7,433 bases of DNA, taken from Chloroflexota bacterium (GTDB taxonomy: Bacteria; Chloroflexota; Anaerolineae; Anaerolineales; Villigracilaceae). The position numbers and the translations under genes were made by a program. The notes under the pieces are model-generated. The model did not search any database, was not told where the DNA came from, and saw nothing but the letters and a program-made list of their open reading frames with translations. Shown here piece after piece: positions 1 to 6,611 of this stretch. Numbering within the stretch: position 1 is the first letter of the stretch; each line of letters begins with the position of its first letter. The stretch spans positions 1 through 7,433 of the forward strand of contig JACPVD010000214.1 in NCBI GenBank assembly GCA_016191895.1, written 5' to 3'.

Positions 1-24
1 CTTCTTTTTGAAAAGATGCCATAA

Positions 25-59
25 AAGGACACAAAGGCTGCCCGGCCTGTCGTGTCCTT
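25..59 (+). terminator. Hairpin upstream of prfA, possible weak terminator or leader structure
   Basis: Arms AAGGACAC (25-32) and GTGTCCTT (52-59) pair perfectly. Inside them AGGC (35-38) pairs with GCCT (45-48) around the hexaloop TGCCCG. The 3' side is only CTTG, without a run of T, so it is a poor intrinsic terminator. It may separate prfA from an upstream gene or act as an mRNA processing or stability structure. It ends 19 bases before the prfA ATG and leaves the ribosome binding site free. Confidence 0.45.
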
Positions 60-78
60 CTTGATGAAAAGGTAAATC

Positions 79-1155
79 ATGCTCGACAAATTACAAGCCA
101 TTGAAGAACGTTACGAAAAACTTGGAAACGAACTGCTCGAGGTGGGCGGCGACTACCAGCGCGCTGGCGAGATCAACAAGGAGCGTGTGGACCTGGAAGC
201 GCTTTATTTGAAGATTCGGGAATACCGTCAGGCGCTGAAAAGCGTGGAGGAAGCCAAATCCATCATCGTGTCTGAAAATGACGCGGATCTGATCGCGCTG
301 GCAAAAGCCGACGTGGACGATCTCGGCCCGAGAATCGAATCCCTCGAAAAGGAAATCAAAGGATTGCTCGTTCCGAAAGATCCGCGCGACGACAAGAACG
401 TGATCTTCGAAATTCGCGCCGGCGCGGGCGGCGACGAAGCCGCCATCTTTGCCGCCGACTTGTTTCGCATGTACACGCGCTATGCGGAAGGCAACCGCTG
501 GAAGATCGATGTCATGTCTGAAAGCGCCATTGGCGTGGGCGGGTATAAGGAAGTCATCTTCGAAGTCAAGGGAAGGGGCGCGTACTCAAGGCTGAAATAC
601 GAATCGGGCGTGCATCGCGTACAGCGCGTGCCGGCCACCGAATCGCAGGGACGCATTCATACCTCCACAGCCACTGTGACCGTGCTTGCCGAAGTGGATG
701 ATGTGGAAATTGAAATTCCTGAAAGCGATATCGAAATAGAAGTCTATCGTTCGTCCGGCGCGGGCGGGCAAAATGTGCAGAAGAATTCCACCGCGGTGCG
801 TTTGTATCACAAGCCGACCGGCATGATCGTCACCTGCCAGGACGAACGCTCACAATTGCAAAATAAATTGCGGGCTCTTAGTATTTTGCGCGCGCGCCTG
901 TATGAGATCGAGGAACAGAAACGACGCGCCGAACTTGAGGCAGACCGCCGCTCACAGGTCGGTACCGGCGACCGCTCCGAAAAAATCCGCACCTACAATT
1001 ATCCGCAAAGCCGCGTCACCGATCATCGCATCGGGTATTCGAGTTACAACCTCTCCGGCGTGATGGACGGCGCGATCGACCAGTTCATCGACCAGTTGTC
1101 CACGCAGGACGAATCGGAACGACTGGCCGCGACAGGCGTGGACGACGACGAGTAA
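79..1155 (+). CDS. prfA: Peptide chain release factor 1 (RF1)
   Basis: RF1 recognises UAA and UAG in the ribosomal A site and triggers hydrolysis of peptidyl-tRNA in the cytoplasm. The 358-residue length is normal for the family. Residues 1-100 form the helical N-terminal domain. The stop-codon recognition tripeptide is PAT at 185-187 (the PxT signature of RF1 rather than the SPF of RF2), inside [16 protein letters not shown]. The catalytic GGQ is at 229-231 after SSGA, and CQDERSQ follows at 253-259. Residues after GGQ read [10 protein letters not shown], where the well-studied enterobacterial proteins have HVN, so two positions beside the catalytic loop differ. The start is supported by the purine-rich site AAAAGG about seven bases upstream. 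The stop is TAA. prmC, whose product methylates this GGQ glutamine, follows after 35 bp, a common pairing. Identification is very secure. Confidence 0.98.
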   Translation: MLDKLQAIEERYEKLGNELLEVGGDYQRAGEINKERVDLEALYLKIREYRQALKSVEEAKSIIVSENDADLIALAKADVDDLGPRIESLEKEIKGLLVPKDPRDDKNVIFEIRAGAGGDEAAIFAADLFRMYTRYAEGNRWKIDVMSESAIGVGGYKEVIFEVKGRGAYSRLKYESGVHRVQRVPATESQGRIHTSTATVTVLAEVDDVEIEIPESDIEIEVYRSSGAGGQNVQKNSTAVRLYHKPTGMIVTCQDERSQLQNKLRALSILRARLYEIEEQKRRAELEADRRSQVGTGDRSEKIRTYNYPQSRVTDHRIGYSSYNLSGVMDGAIDQFIDQLSTQDESERLAATGVDDDE

Positions 1156-1190
1156 TCGATGAGCGGTTTTCATCACACCGTCCTTCAATA

Positions 1191-2039
1191 ATGAATATCA
1201 ACCTCCTGCTGGAAAACGGCGCCAGACAGATCGAATCTTTCAGCGACACTCCCCAACTCGACGCGCAGGTTTTGATCGCGCATATCATCGGCAAACCCCG
1301 CTCATGGGTCGCCGCGCACGGAGATGCGCCTCTTACCGATCCGCAAATTGATTCCGCACAACAGGCTTTCACCCGCCTGAAAGATGGCGAGCCTCTTCCC
1401 TACATCCTTGGCTGTTGGGAATTCTTCGGCCTCGAACTCGACATCACGCACGACGTTCTCATTCCCCGCCCTGAAACCGAGTTGCTGGTGGAAAAAGCCA
1501 TTGCCCGTCTTAAGGCAAACCCGCGTCAACGCAACGTGGCTGATGTCGGAACGGGCTCCGGCGCAATTGCCGTCTCCATCGCCATGCATGTCCCCGATGT
1601 CCATGTATATGCGACCGATATTTCCCGCGCCGCATTAAATGTGGCCCGCCGTAACGCCGAAAAATTTCACGTTCACCATAAAATCAAATTTGCCGAATGC
1701 GATCTACTCCCGAATAAAAACGTCGAACGTTCCATGTTCAACGTTGTTTGCGCCAACCTTCCCTACATTCCCACAACAACCCTGCGTCAACTTCCCATCT
1801 ACGGAAAAGAACCCACGCTCGCCCTTGATGGCGGCGCCGACGGCCTCGATCTATTCCGCCGCCTCTTTCAACTCGCGCCGCGCTGGCTCGCCCCGCAGGG
1901 TATGTTGCTCCTCGAGATCGAGTCGACGCTTGGGATGCGGGCCCTTAGCCTTGCCTACGACTCATTCACCGATGTATCTATTCACCTGCGCCAGGACCTT
2001 GCGGGCAAAGACCGCCTGCTTGAGATCGTGTTCAAATGA
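1191..2039 (+). CDS. prmC: Peptide chain release factor N5-glutamine methyltransferase
   Basis: PrmC (HemK) transfers a methyl group from S-adenosylmethionine to the side-chain amide of the GGQ glutamine in RF1 and RF2, which raises termination efficiency. The protein has 282 residues, the normal length. Residues 1-80 are the helical substrate-binding domain. IPRPETE at 91-97 is the family signature before the Rossmann fold, the SAM-binding motif VGTGSG is at 119-124, and the acidic end of strand 2 is ATDIS at 141-145. The catalytic tetrapeptide, normally NPPY, reads NLPY at 189-192, within ANLPYIP. A downstream block, KEPTLALDGGADGL (206-219), is typical of PrmC, as is GKDRLLEI near the C-terminus. 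No clear Shine-Dalgarno sequence precedes the ATG, so translation may depend partly on coupling to prfA. Its TGA stop overlaps the tsaC start as ATGA. The KsgA family also has NLPY, but the rest of the sequence excludes it. Confidence 0.95.
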   Translation: MNINLLLENGARQIESFSDTPQLDAQVLIAHIIGKPRSWVAAHGDAPLTDPQIDSAQQAFTRLKDGEPLPYILGCWEFFGLELDITHDVLIPRPETELLVEKAIARLKANPRQRNVADVGTGSGAIAVSIAMHVPDVHVYATDISRAALNVARRNAEKFHVHHKIKFAECDLLPNKNVERSMFNVVCANLPYIPTTTLRQLPIYGKEPTLALDGGADGLDLFRRLFQLAPRWLAPQGMLLLEIESTLGMRALSLAYDSFTDVSIHLRQDLAGKDRLLEIVFK

Positions 2040-2644
2040 AAACGCAGATCGTCCCTGCAGACAAACTCCATTCCGCGCTTGAGATTCTGCATAATGGCGG
2101 CATCGTTGCCTTTCCCACCGATACTATCTATGGCCTCGGCGCGCTGGCGTTCGATACTACAGCCATCGAAAAAATTTACAGCGTCAAAGACCGTCCAATT
2201 GAAAAAGCCATTCCCATTTTGATCGGAGACTTAAGCGGACTCGGCCAGATTGCAGAGTCCGTCCCAGGCATGGCCCTCCGTTTTGCCTCCCGCTTCTGGC
2301 CCGGACCTCTAACCTGCATCCTCCCCAAAAAGCCGACTCTCCCTGCGGCCGTTTCTGCCACTTCCACCGTAGCCGTCCGCATCCCGAATCATCCAGATGC
2401 GCTTGCCCTGTTACGAACCGCCGGCCCAATGGCCGTCACCTCCGCAAATATTTCAGGCCGGCCCAACCCATCCACTGCGGAGGAGGTATACGACCAACTC
2501 AACGGCCGAATTCCAATCATTTTAGACGGTGGAAAAACTCCGGGGGGGGTCCCTTCCACACTGGTGGATTGCACAGGAGATGCGCCTGTCGTATTGCGCG
2601 AAGGCCCCATTTCCTTGAACGAATTGCTGAAGACGCTCGAATAA
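2036..2644 (+). CDS. tsaC: L-threonylcarbamoyladenylate synthase, YrdC/Sua5 family, short form
   Basis: TsaC makes threonylcarbamoyl-AMP from threonine, bicarbonate and ATP, the activated intermediate for t6A at position 37 of tRNAs that read ANN codons. It has 202 residues, so only the YrdC domain is present and the extra C-terminal domain of Sua5 is missing. Visible family marks are FPTDTIYGLGA (26-36), the K-x-R pair in KDRPIEK (K51, R53), FWPGPLT (87-93), VRIPNHP (114-120), the S-x-N pair in TSANISGRP (S136, N138), and DGGKTPGGVPSTLVD (164-178). The K-R-S-N tetrad of the active site is complete. The ATG overlaps the prmC stop codon (ATGA), which suggests translational coupling. A run of eight G (2542-2549) lies in the GGV codons, and the frame is intact. 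The t6A transferase gene tsaD lies on the opposite strand just downstream. Confidence 0.95.
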   Translation: MKTQIVPADKLHSALEILHNGGIVAFPTDTIYGLGALAFDTTAIEKIYSVKDRPIEKAIPILIGDLSGLGQIAESVPGMALRFASRFWPGPLTCILPKKPTLPAAVSATSTVAVRIPNHPDALALLRTAGPMAVTSANISGRPNPSTAEEVYDQLNGRIPIILDGGKTPGGVPSTLVDCTGDAPVVLREGPISLNELLKTLE

Positions 2645-2720
2645 CTCTCATTTTTTATTTAAGTCTTGCTCAGGCGGCATTTAACTCGCTGAATATAATA
2701 ATAGTTGCATTCTCCTTTTT

Positions 2721-2763
2721 AAAAATCCCGTTCCGAACCCGGGCAGGTTCGAACGGGATTTTT
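2721..2763 (+). terminator. Strong intrinsic terminator, probably bidirectional
   Basis: The left arm AAAAATCCCGTTCCGAACC (2721-2739) pairs with GGTTCGAACGGGATTTTT (2746-2763), 18 bp with one bulged C, around the loop CGGGCA. On the + strand the stem ends in TTTTT followed by GTTT, an ordinary U-tract. On the - strand the arm also ends in TTTTT. It sits about 77 bases after the tsaC stop and can end prfA-prmC-tsaC transcripts, and also any read-through from tsaD on the opposite strand. Confidence 0.88.
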
Positions 2764-2793
2764 GTTTCAATAAACTGTTATTTCGTCCTGAGA

Positions 2794-2918
2794 GAGCGTT
2801 TCTTAAGTCCAATTCCGAGGTAACGAACTGGGTGTGGGGTGTTTTGGGCGCGCGAAGCGCGCCCAAAACACCCCACATTCCCCCTTTTTGGGGAGAAAAT
2901 TTCTTTAAGAAACAGCTC
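2794..2918. repeat. Imperfect inverted repeat flanking the central palindrome
   Basis: GAGCGTTTCTTAAG (2794-2807) is nearly the reverse complement of CTTTAAGAAACAGCTC (2903-2918). The 14 bases match apart from two single-base insertions. The pair brackets the long palindrome at 2833-2877, so the region could fold as nested hairpins. TCCTGAG occurs as a direct repeat just outside the left arm (2786-2792) and across the right edge (2917-2923). The layout is compatible with a small non-coding repeat element, but no further copy lies in the window to prove it. Confidence 0.45.
2833..2877. repeat. Perfect 45-base palindrome, 21-bp arms, GAA loop
   Basis: The arms 2833-2853 and 2857-2877 are exact reverse complements, separated only by GAA (2854-2856). 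Each arm has a G-rich outer part (TGTGGGGTG), TTTT, then GGGCGCGC at the tip. There is no T-run directly after either side (the nearest + strand one is at 2885-2889), so it is not a standard intrinsic terminator. It lies between convergent genes, where dispersed palindromic repeats and transcription-blocking hairpins often occur. Symmetry makes both strands start an open frame with the same residues (WGVLGA), which is an artefact. Confidence 0.85.
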
Positions 2919-2923
2919 CTGAG

Positions 2924-2957
2924 CGTAGTCGAAGGACGTTGCGTCCGTCGGACTACG
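2924..2957 (-). terminator. Hairpin overlapping the tsaD stop codon
   Basis: CGTAGTC (2924-2930) pairs with GACTACG (2951-2957), and inside it GGACG (2934-2938) pairs with CGTCC (2942-2946) around TTG. The internal loop is GAA against GTCG. The tsaD stop codon lies in the outer arm, so the structure would form at the end of the operon message. There is no U-tract, so it is more likely an mRNA 3'-end stabiliser or part of the neighbouring repeat element than a true terminator. From memory, CCTGAGCGTAGTCGAAGG (2919-2936) resembles a sequence type common in intergenic repeats of many bacteria. Confidence 0.4.
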
Positions 2958-3993
2958 ATAGCGGCCAGGTCGGCATTACATCGATATCCAGCGACGAGGT
3001 ATGACCCAACGCGCGGCGGTAATATCCCACCGAAGCGATCATTGCGGCATTATCGGTACACAGCGACAACGGGGGAATATGAACAGGAAATTCTGTCTGT
3101 GATTTGAATATCTGTCGCAACGGACGGTTGGCCGAGACCCCTCCAGCAACAAGAATTTCCTTTGCGCCGAATTCCCGCGCCGCGTTCATCGTTTTCTTGA
3201 AAAGTACATCGATTACTGCCTGCTGAAAGGATGCCGCGAGATCGGGGATGGGGAGGGAAGCGCTCCGTTTTTTCAATTCCTGTGTTTCGTACAACACGGC
3301 GGTTTTAAGTCCGCTGAATGAGAAATCCCACGTCCCTTCGAGCCAGGCGCGGGGAAATTTGAACCGAAATGGGTCGCCTTCTTCTGCGGATCGTTGAACG
3401 GCGGGGCCTCCGGGGTAGCCCAGTTCCAACAGGCGGGAAACTTTATCGAAGGCTTCCCCAGCCGCATCGTCGAGGGTGGAACCGAGCCGTTGGTACGTCA
3501 AATGATCGGTCATGAGATTCAGTTCGGTATGTCCGCCAGAGACGAGCAAAGCCATCAATGGGAATTGCGGTTCAGGTGGAATCGACTCGCCGGCATTGTA
3601 AATCCATGCCGAATATAAATGCCCTTCGAGATGGTTGACGCCCACAAGCGGCAACCCGGAGCCGAGAGCGAGTCCTTTTGCCATGTTCATTCCAACGACA
3701 AGCGAGCCAGCCAGGCCGGGTCCCTGCGTGACAGCGAGCGCGTCGATATCTTGAAGCGTGAGATGCGCCTGTGCAAGAGCCTGCTCCACTACGGGAGTGA
3801 CGCTCAACACATGCTGACGTGAAGCGACTTCCGGGAACACGCCGCCATACCGCGCATGCAGTTCCATCTGTGAAGCCACAACAGACGATAACAATGCGCG
3901 GCCGTTTTCGACGATGGCACAGGCGGTTTCGTCGCAGGAGGTTTCGATGGCGAGGATGCGGGATGGTTTCAAGTCCACTATTTCTTCTTCCAC
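2953..3993 (-). CDS. tsaD: tRNA N6-adenosine threonylcarbamoyltransferase
   Basis: TsaD (formerly Gcp) moves the threonylcarbamoyl group from the TsaC product to adenosine 37 of tRNA, working with TsaB and TsaE, which are not in this window. The product has 346 residues, the family length. Marks are the ASKHA-fold start ILAIETSCDETACAIVENG (13-31), the metal ligands in NHLEGH (H121 and H125), SGGHTEL (152-158), GEAFDKVSRLLELGYPGGP (179-197), FSFSGLKTAVL (224-234), GGVSANRPLR (284-293), and CTDNAAM (312-318) with the metal ligand D314. The start is uncertain. One GTG at 3993 overlaps the upstream peptidase gene by 16 bp. A second in-frame GTG at 3978 shares one base with its stop (TAGTG), has AGAAG upstream, and would give 341 residues. 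It is the last gene of the - strand operon and faces tsaC. Confidence 0.97.
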   Translation of the reverse strand: MEEEIVDLKPSRILAIETSCDETACAIVENGRALLSSVVASQMELHARYGGVFPEVASRQHVLSVTPVVEQALAQAHLTLQDIDALAVTQGPGLAGSLVVGMNMAKGLALGSGLPLVGVNHLEGHLYSAWIYNAGESIPPEPQFPLMALLVSGGHTELNLMTDHLTYQRLGSTLDDAAGEAFDKVSRLLELGYPGGPAVQRSAEEGDPFRFKFPRAWLEGTWDFSFSGLKTAVLYETQELKKRSASLPIPDLAASFQQAVIDVLFKKTMNAAREFGAKEILVAGGVSANRPLRQIFKSQTEFPVHIPPLSLCTDNAAMIASVGYYRRALGHTSSLDIDVMPTWPLS

Positions 3994-5231
3994 TTCTTCA
4001 TCGGCAACACAAAATCATACGGATATTCCGCGAGGATTTCCATCCTGCCATCCGGGCGCACCCAGATGGTATCTTCGATGCGGAAGCCCATGCCTTTTTC
4101 TGGGTAATACAAACCCGGCTCCGAGGTGATGACAACGCCGGGCATAAGCCGGTGGCTATCGTCTGATGTTATTCCGCTGAACGGACGTTCGTGAATATTC
4201 AACCCAACCCCGTGACCCAGCCCATGCACATATCCTTCGATGGGTGTCTTGGTGTTAAGCGGCGTCTTGTGGCCTTTCGATTCAAAGTACTCACAGGTCA
4301 TCTTCTGATAATTTCGGAACGGGGCGTTCAAATCGAAGTTATTGGATAATTCATCGTAAATTTCCTTTACCTGATCGAATAATTCCTGCGCCTCGGGCGT
4401 GGCGTAGCCCAAACTCCATGTGCGTGTGAAATCGTAATAATATCCGCCGCCGGATTCGGCCGGGTAAATATCGAACACGATGGTTTGCCCAAGTTTCATC
4501 AAGTCACCGGGGTTGCCCGCGGAATGTGGCACGCCCGCATCGCGGCCGATGGCGAAGATAAAACCCGACGGCAGTTCCGCGCCCTGCTCCGCAACCCAAA
4601 GCCGAATCTTCGCGTGGACGTCGCCAACCGTCAGCGGAGAGCCGTCATCTTTCAGCAGCACTTCATCATCGCGCACATCGCAATGGGTGAGGAAGTCCCG
4701 CACCCTGTCGACTGTGTTTGTGGTGATTTTTCCAATCCTGCGGATTCGTTCCACTTCGCTTTCGTCTTTTGTTTCCATGGCCTGCATGAAGATGGAATCC
4801 TCGCGCACTTCGCCGACGATCTCGATACCGGGCATCAACTCCTTCAACCGCGCAAGCATGCCGAAGATGGCGCCGAGTTCATATGTGCCGTACAAACCCA
4901 CGCGCCCTGATTCAATGCCCGCATCCTTGAACATCAATTCAGAGCGCATGGCCCCGGCCAGGGCTTTGTCGTTATTTGCTTTTTTGAGAAGTTCATCGTA
5001 ATCGTAGTTGCTGTAAGAAATTATTTTCAGTCCGCTTTTTGCGGCTTCGTCGCGTTCCATATCGCCGACAAAAAACACAGCGCCTTCGCCGCGTTTCTTG
5101 ATCAACGTGGCATGGCTGACATGTCCGCCACCGGTCAGGTATCGCATCGGCGGGTTGTGTTCCGCGTGGCCGAAGACGAGAATGGCGTCCAGATTTTTTT
5201 CTTGCATGAGAGCATCAAGGTCTGATTTCAT
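3978..5231 (-). CDS. M24-family metallopeptidase, Xaa-Pro dipeptidase/aminopeptidase type
   Basis: Enzymes of this family cut peptide bonds next to proline with two metal ions in a pita-bread fold. The 417 residues show a creatinase/prolidase-like N-terminal domain (about 1-150) and the catalytic domain (about 155-410). All five metal ligands are visible: D254 (FDIYPAE), D267 (YYYDFTRTW), H340 (HGLGHGVGLNIHE), E371 (TSEPGLYYPEKG) and E386 (GFRIEDT). The two aspartates are 13 residues apart, two more than in E. coli PepP. I recall a DIFP-type bacterial subgroup with this longer loop. There is no signal peptide, so it is probably cytosolic. The C-terminus is lysine-rich (MKKWKKK), and the codons for that tail adjoin the tsaD start. 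AAGGA lies seven bases before the ATG. It begins 21 bp after selA ends. The exact substrate (dipeptide or N-terminal Xaa-Pro) cannot be told, so no symbol is given. Confidence 0.9.
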   Translation of the reverse strand: MKSDLDALMQEKNLDAILVFGHAEHNPPMRYLTGGGHVSHATLIKKRGEGAVFFVGDMERDEAAKSGLKIISYSNYDYDELLKKANNDKALAGAMRSELMFKDAGIESGRVGLYGTYELGAIFGMLARLKELMPGIEIVGEVREDSIFMQAMETKDESEVERIRRIGKITTNTVDRVRDFLTHCDVRDDEVLLKDDGSPLTVGDVHAKIRLWVAEQGAELPSGFIFAIGRDAGVPHSAGNPGDLMKLGQTIVFDIYPAESGGGYYYDFTRTWSLGYATPEAQELFDQVKEIYDELSNNFDLNAPFRNYQKMTCEYFESKGHKTPLNTKTPIEGYVHGLGHGVGLNIHERPFSGITSDDSHRLMPGVVITSEPGLYYPEKGMGFRIEDTIWVRPDGRMEILAEYPYDFVLPMKKWKKK

Positions 5232-5252
5232 GAAATATCCTTATGAGAATGA

Positions 5253-6611
5253 TTATGATGTTAGTGCCCGTTTTATGCCTTCGAGTGTTGCGATTTCCTG
5301 TTCCGGCAGGACGGTGCGCGGGTCGAGCAGGATTTTATCGTTCTCGGTGCGCGCGATGATGGGCGGATTCTGACCGCGAAGTTTTTTCAAAAATTTATCA
5401 GGAGACTTAACCGAAAGCGATAATAAAACTGTCGGGATGGATTCGTTCGGGAGACTTCCTCCCCCCACAGTGGATTCGCCCTTTACTATCTCTCCCTGAC
5501 CTAGTTCCACCTGCCACGCCTCGGCCCGACCCCTGGTCTGATCCAGCGACATGGACATCATCCTCAAGATGGGGATTTCCTGCTCCGCGTCGTCCTTGAG
5601 GTAATGCAGCAAAGTGGCGGCGACCCCGGCAAGGCATGTCTTATCCGCGCGGACGGCTCTTGCAAGCGGGTGCTTCTTTATTTTCTCGATCAATCCCCTT
5701 TTGCCGATGATGATCCCCGCCTGCGGCCCTCCAAGCAATTTATCACCGGAGAAACAAACCACATCCGCCCCAGCCGCGAGAGACTCCTGCACAGTGGGTT
5801 CGTGGGCAAATCCATATTTGGCCGTGTCAACCAACGCGCCAGAACCGAGATCGTCTACGACAAATACTCCTGCGTTATGCGCCATATCGACAATCTCTTT
5901 GAGTTCAGGTTCTTCAGTGAAGCCGACGATCTTGAAATTGGATCGGTGTGCGCGCATGATTAGCGCAGCGGGCTCTTCAAGCGCGGATTCGTAATCGGAT
6001 AAGCGGACCTTGTTAGTGGCGCCCACCTCCACAAGTTTTGCCCCCGATTGTTTCATCACATCCGGCACGCGGAATCCGCCGCCGATTTCGACGAGTTGCG
6101 AGCGGGAGATGATAACTCGTTTTTTGTTTGCCAATGCGGATAGCACAAGCAAAACGGCCGAAGCGTTGTTGTTCACAACAACCGCCGCTTCCGCGCCTGT
6201 GAGTCTTTGCAGGATCGATTCGGCGTGAATCAAGCGCGATCCGCGCGAACCTTTTTCAAGATCGTATTCGAGATTGGAGTAACCCCGCGCGGTAAACTCC
6301 ATTGCGCGGATGGTCGCGTCGCTTAATGGAGCGCGGCCGAGATTTGTGTGCAGGATTACGCCGGTTGCGTTGATGACTGGGACGAGAGTCGGCTTTGTCC
6401 ATGCGGAGAGATGGGATTCGGCTGAGGAGAGAATCCGCTCGATTGACGGCAGATCAGTTTTCGGGTCGGTCTTGAAGCGGGCGCGAGCTTCATCCAATGT
6501 TTCGCGAATGGCGGTCAGAGTCAATGGCCTGCCAAATCGCGAAATTAAATCCGATGCGGTTTGGGTTTGGAGAATTTCGTCGACGGAGGGGAGGTTACGA
6601 AGCGTCGTCAT
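5253..6611 (-). CDS. selA: L-seryl-tRNA(Sec) selenium transferase (selenocysteine synthase)
   Basis: SelA is a PLP enzyme that converts seryl-tRNA(Sec) to selenocysteyl-tRNA(Sec) using selenophosphate. Its presence implies that the organism recodes some UGA codons. The 452 residues match the usual length. The N-terminal tRNA-binding segment is there (LRNLPSVDEIL at 4-14), followed by VINATGVILHTNLGRAPLS (79-97), SNLEYDLEKGSRGSR (112-126), VNNNASAVLL (146-155), SRSQLVEIGGGFRVPDVM (169-186), DDLGSGALVD (253-262) and SGDKLLGGPQAG (288-299), with the PLP lysine at K291. These blocks, notably the N-terminal part, separate true SelA from SelA-like PLP lyases. The ATG lies 17 bp inside the preceding membrane-protein gene and has no evident Shine-Dalgarno site, so coupling to that gene is likely. 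selB, selD and the Sec tRNA are not in the window. Confidence 0.96.
   Translation of the reverse strand: MTTLRNLPSVDEILQTQTASDLISRFGRPLTLTAIRETLDEARARFKTDPKTDLPSIERILSSAESHLSAWTKPTLVPVINATGVILHTNLGRAPLSDATIRAMEFTARGYSNLEYDLEKGSRGSRLIHAESILQRLTGAEAAVVVNNNASAVLLVLSALANKKRVIISRSQLVEIGGGFRVPDVMKQSGAKLVEVGATNKVRLSDYESALEEPAALIMRAHRSNFKIVGFTEEPELKEIVDMAHNAGVFVVDDLGSGALVDTAKYGFAHEPTVQESLAAGADVVCFSGDKLLGGPQAGIIIGKRGLIEKIKKHPLARAVRADKTCLAGVAATLLHYLKDDAEQEIPILRMMSMSLDQTRGRAEAWQVELGQGEIVKGESTVGGGSLPNESIPTVLLSLSVKSPDKFLKKLRGQNPPIIARTENDKILLDPRTVLPEQEIATLEGIKRALTS

Larger units (their letters stand above)
2645..2952. other. Convergent intergenic region rich in inverted repeats
   Basis: This 308-base gap lies between the 3' ends of tsaC (+) and tsaD (-). 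The first 75 bases are AT-rich and hold no gene. A TATAAT at 2694-2699 has no matching -35 element and faces straight into the terminator. The rest holds the terminator hairpin at 2721-2763, the long palindrome at 2833-2877 and its flanking inverted repeat, and the start of the hairpin at 2924-2957. A CCCC-TTTTT-GGGG motif lies at 2881-2893. Apparent open frames across the palindrome are products of its symmetry. I see no tRNA or other recognisable RNA gene. Confidence 0.8.

Noticed and set aside
1..24. Possible C-terminal end of an upstream gene (frame 1 reads LLFEKMP then TAA at 22-24).
   Set aside because: Seven codons cannot be assigned to a family, and the other frames also contain stops. 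It fits the hairpin that follows but cannot be supported.
2694..2699. TATAAT upstream of the terminator, which could drive an RNA of about 60 bases.
   Set aside because: There is no -35 element at a usable spacing, the surroundings are AT-rich, and the product would be little more than the terminator hairpin.
2735..2760. GGTTCGAA motif resembling a tRNA T-loop.
   Set aside because: It is one arm of the terminator stem. No acceptor stem, D-arm or anticodon arm can be drawn around it.
2681..3107. Open frames on both strands crossing the palindrome, both starting with WGVLGA.
   Set aside because: The identical starts come from the symmetry of the palindrome. The rest crosses the terminator region or runs antisense to tsaD and shows no protein-like pattern.
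4428..4470. Longer spacing (13 residues) between the two aspartate metal ligands of the M24 peptidase.
   Set aside because: I recall the same spacing in a DIFP-type bacterial subgroup, and all five ligands are present, so it is subfamily variation, not damage.
5253..6611. Possibility that the SelA homologue is a SelA-like PLP lyase.
   Set aside because: The N-terminal tRNA-binding segment, VNNNASAVLL, the LVEIGGGFRVPDVM block and SGDKLLGGPQAG all match genuine selenocysteine synthase.
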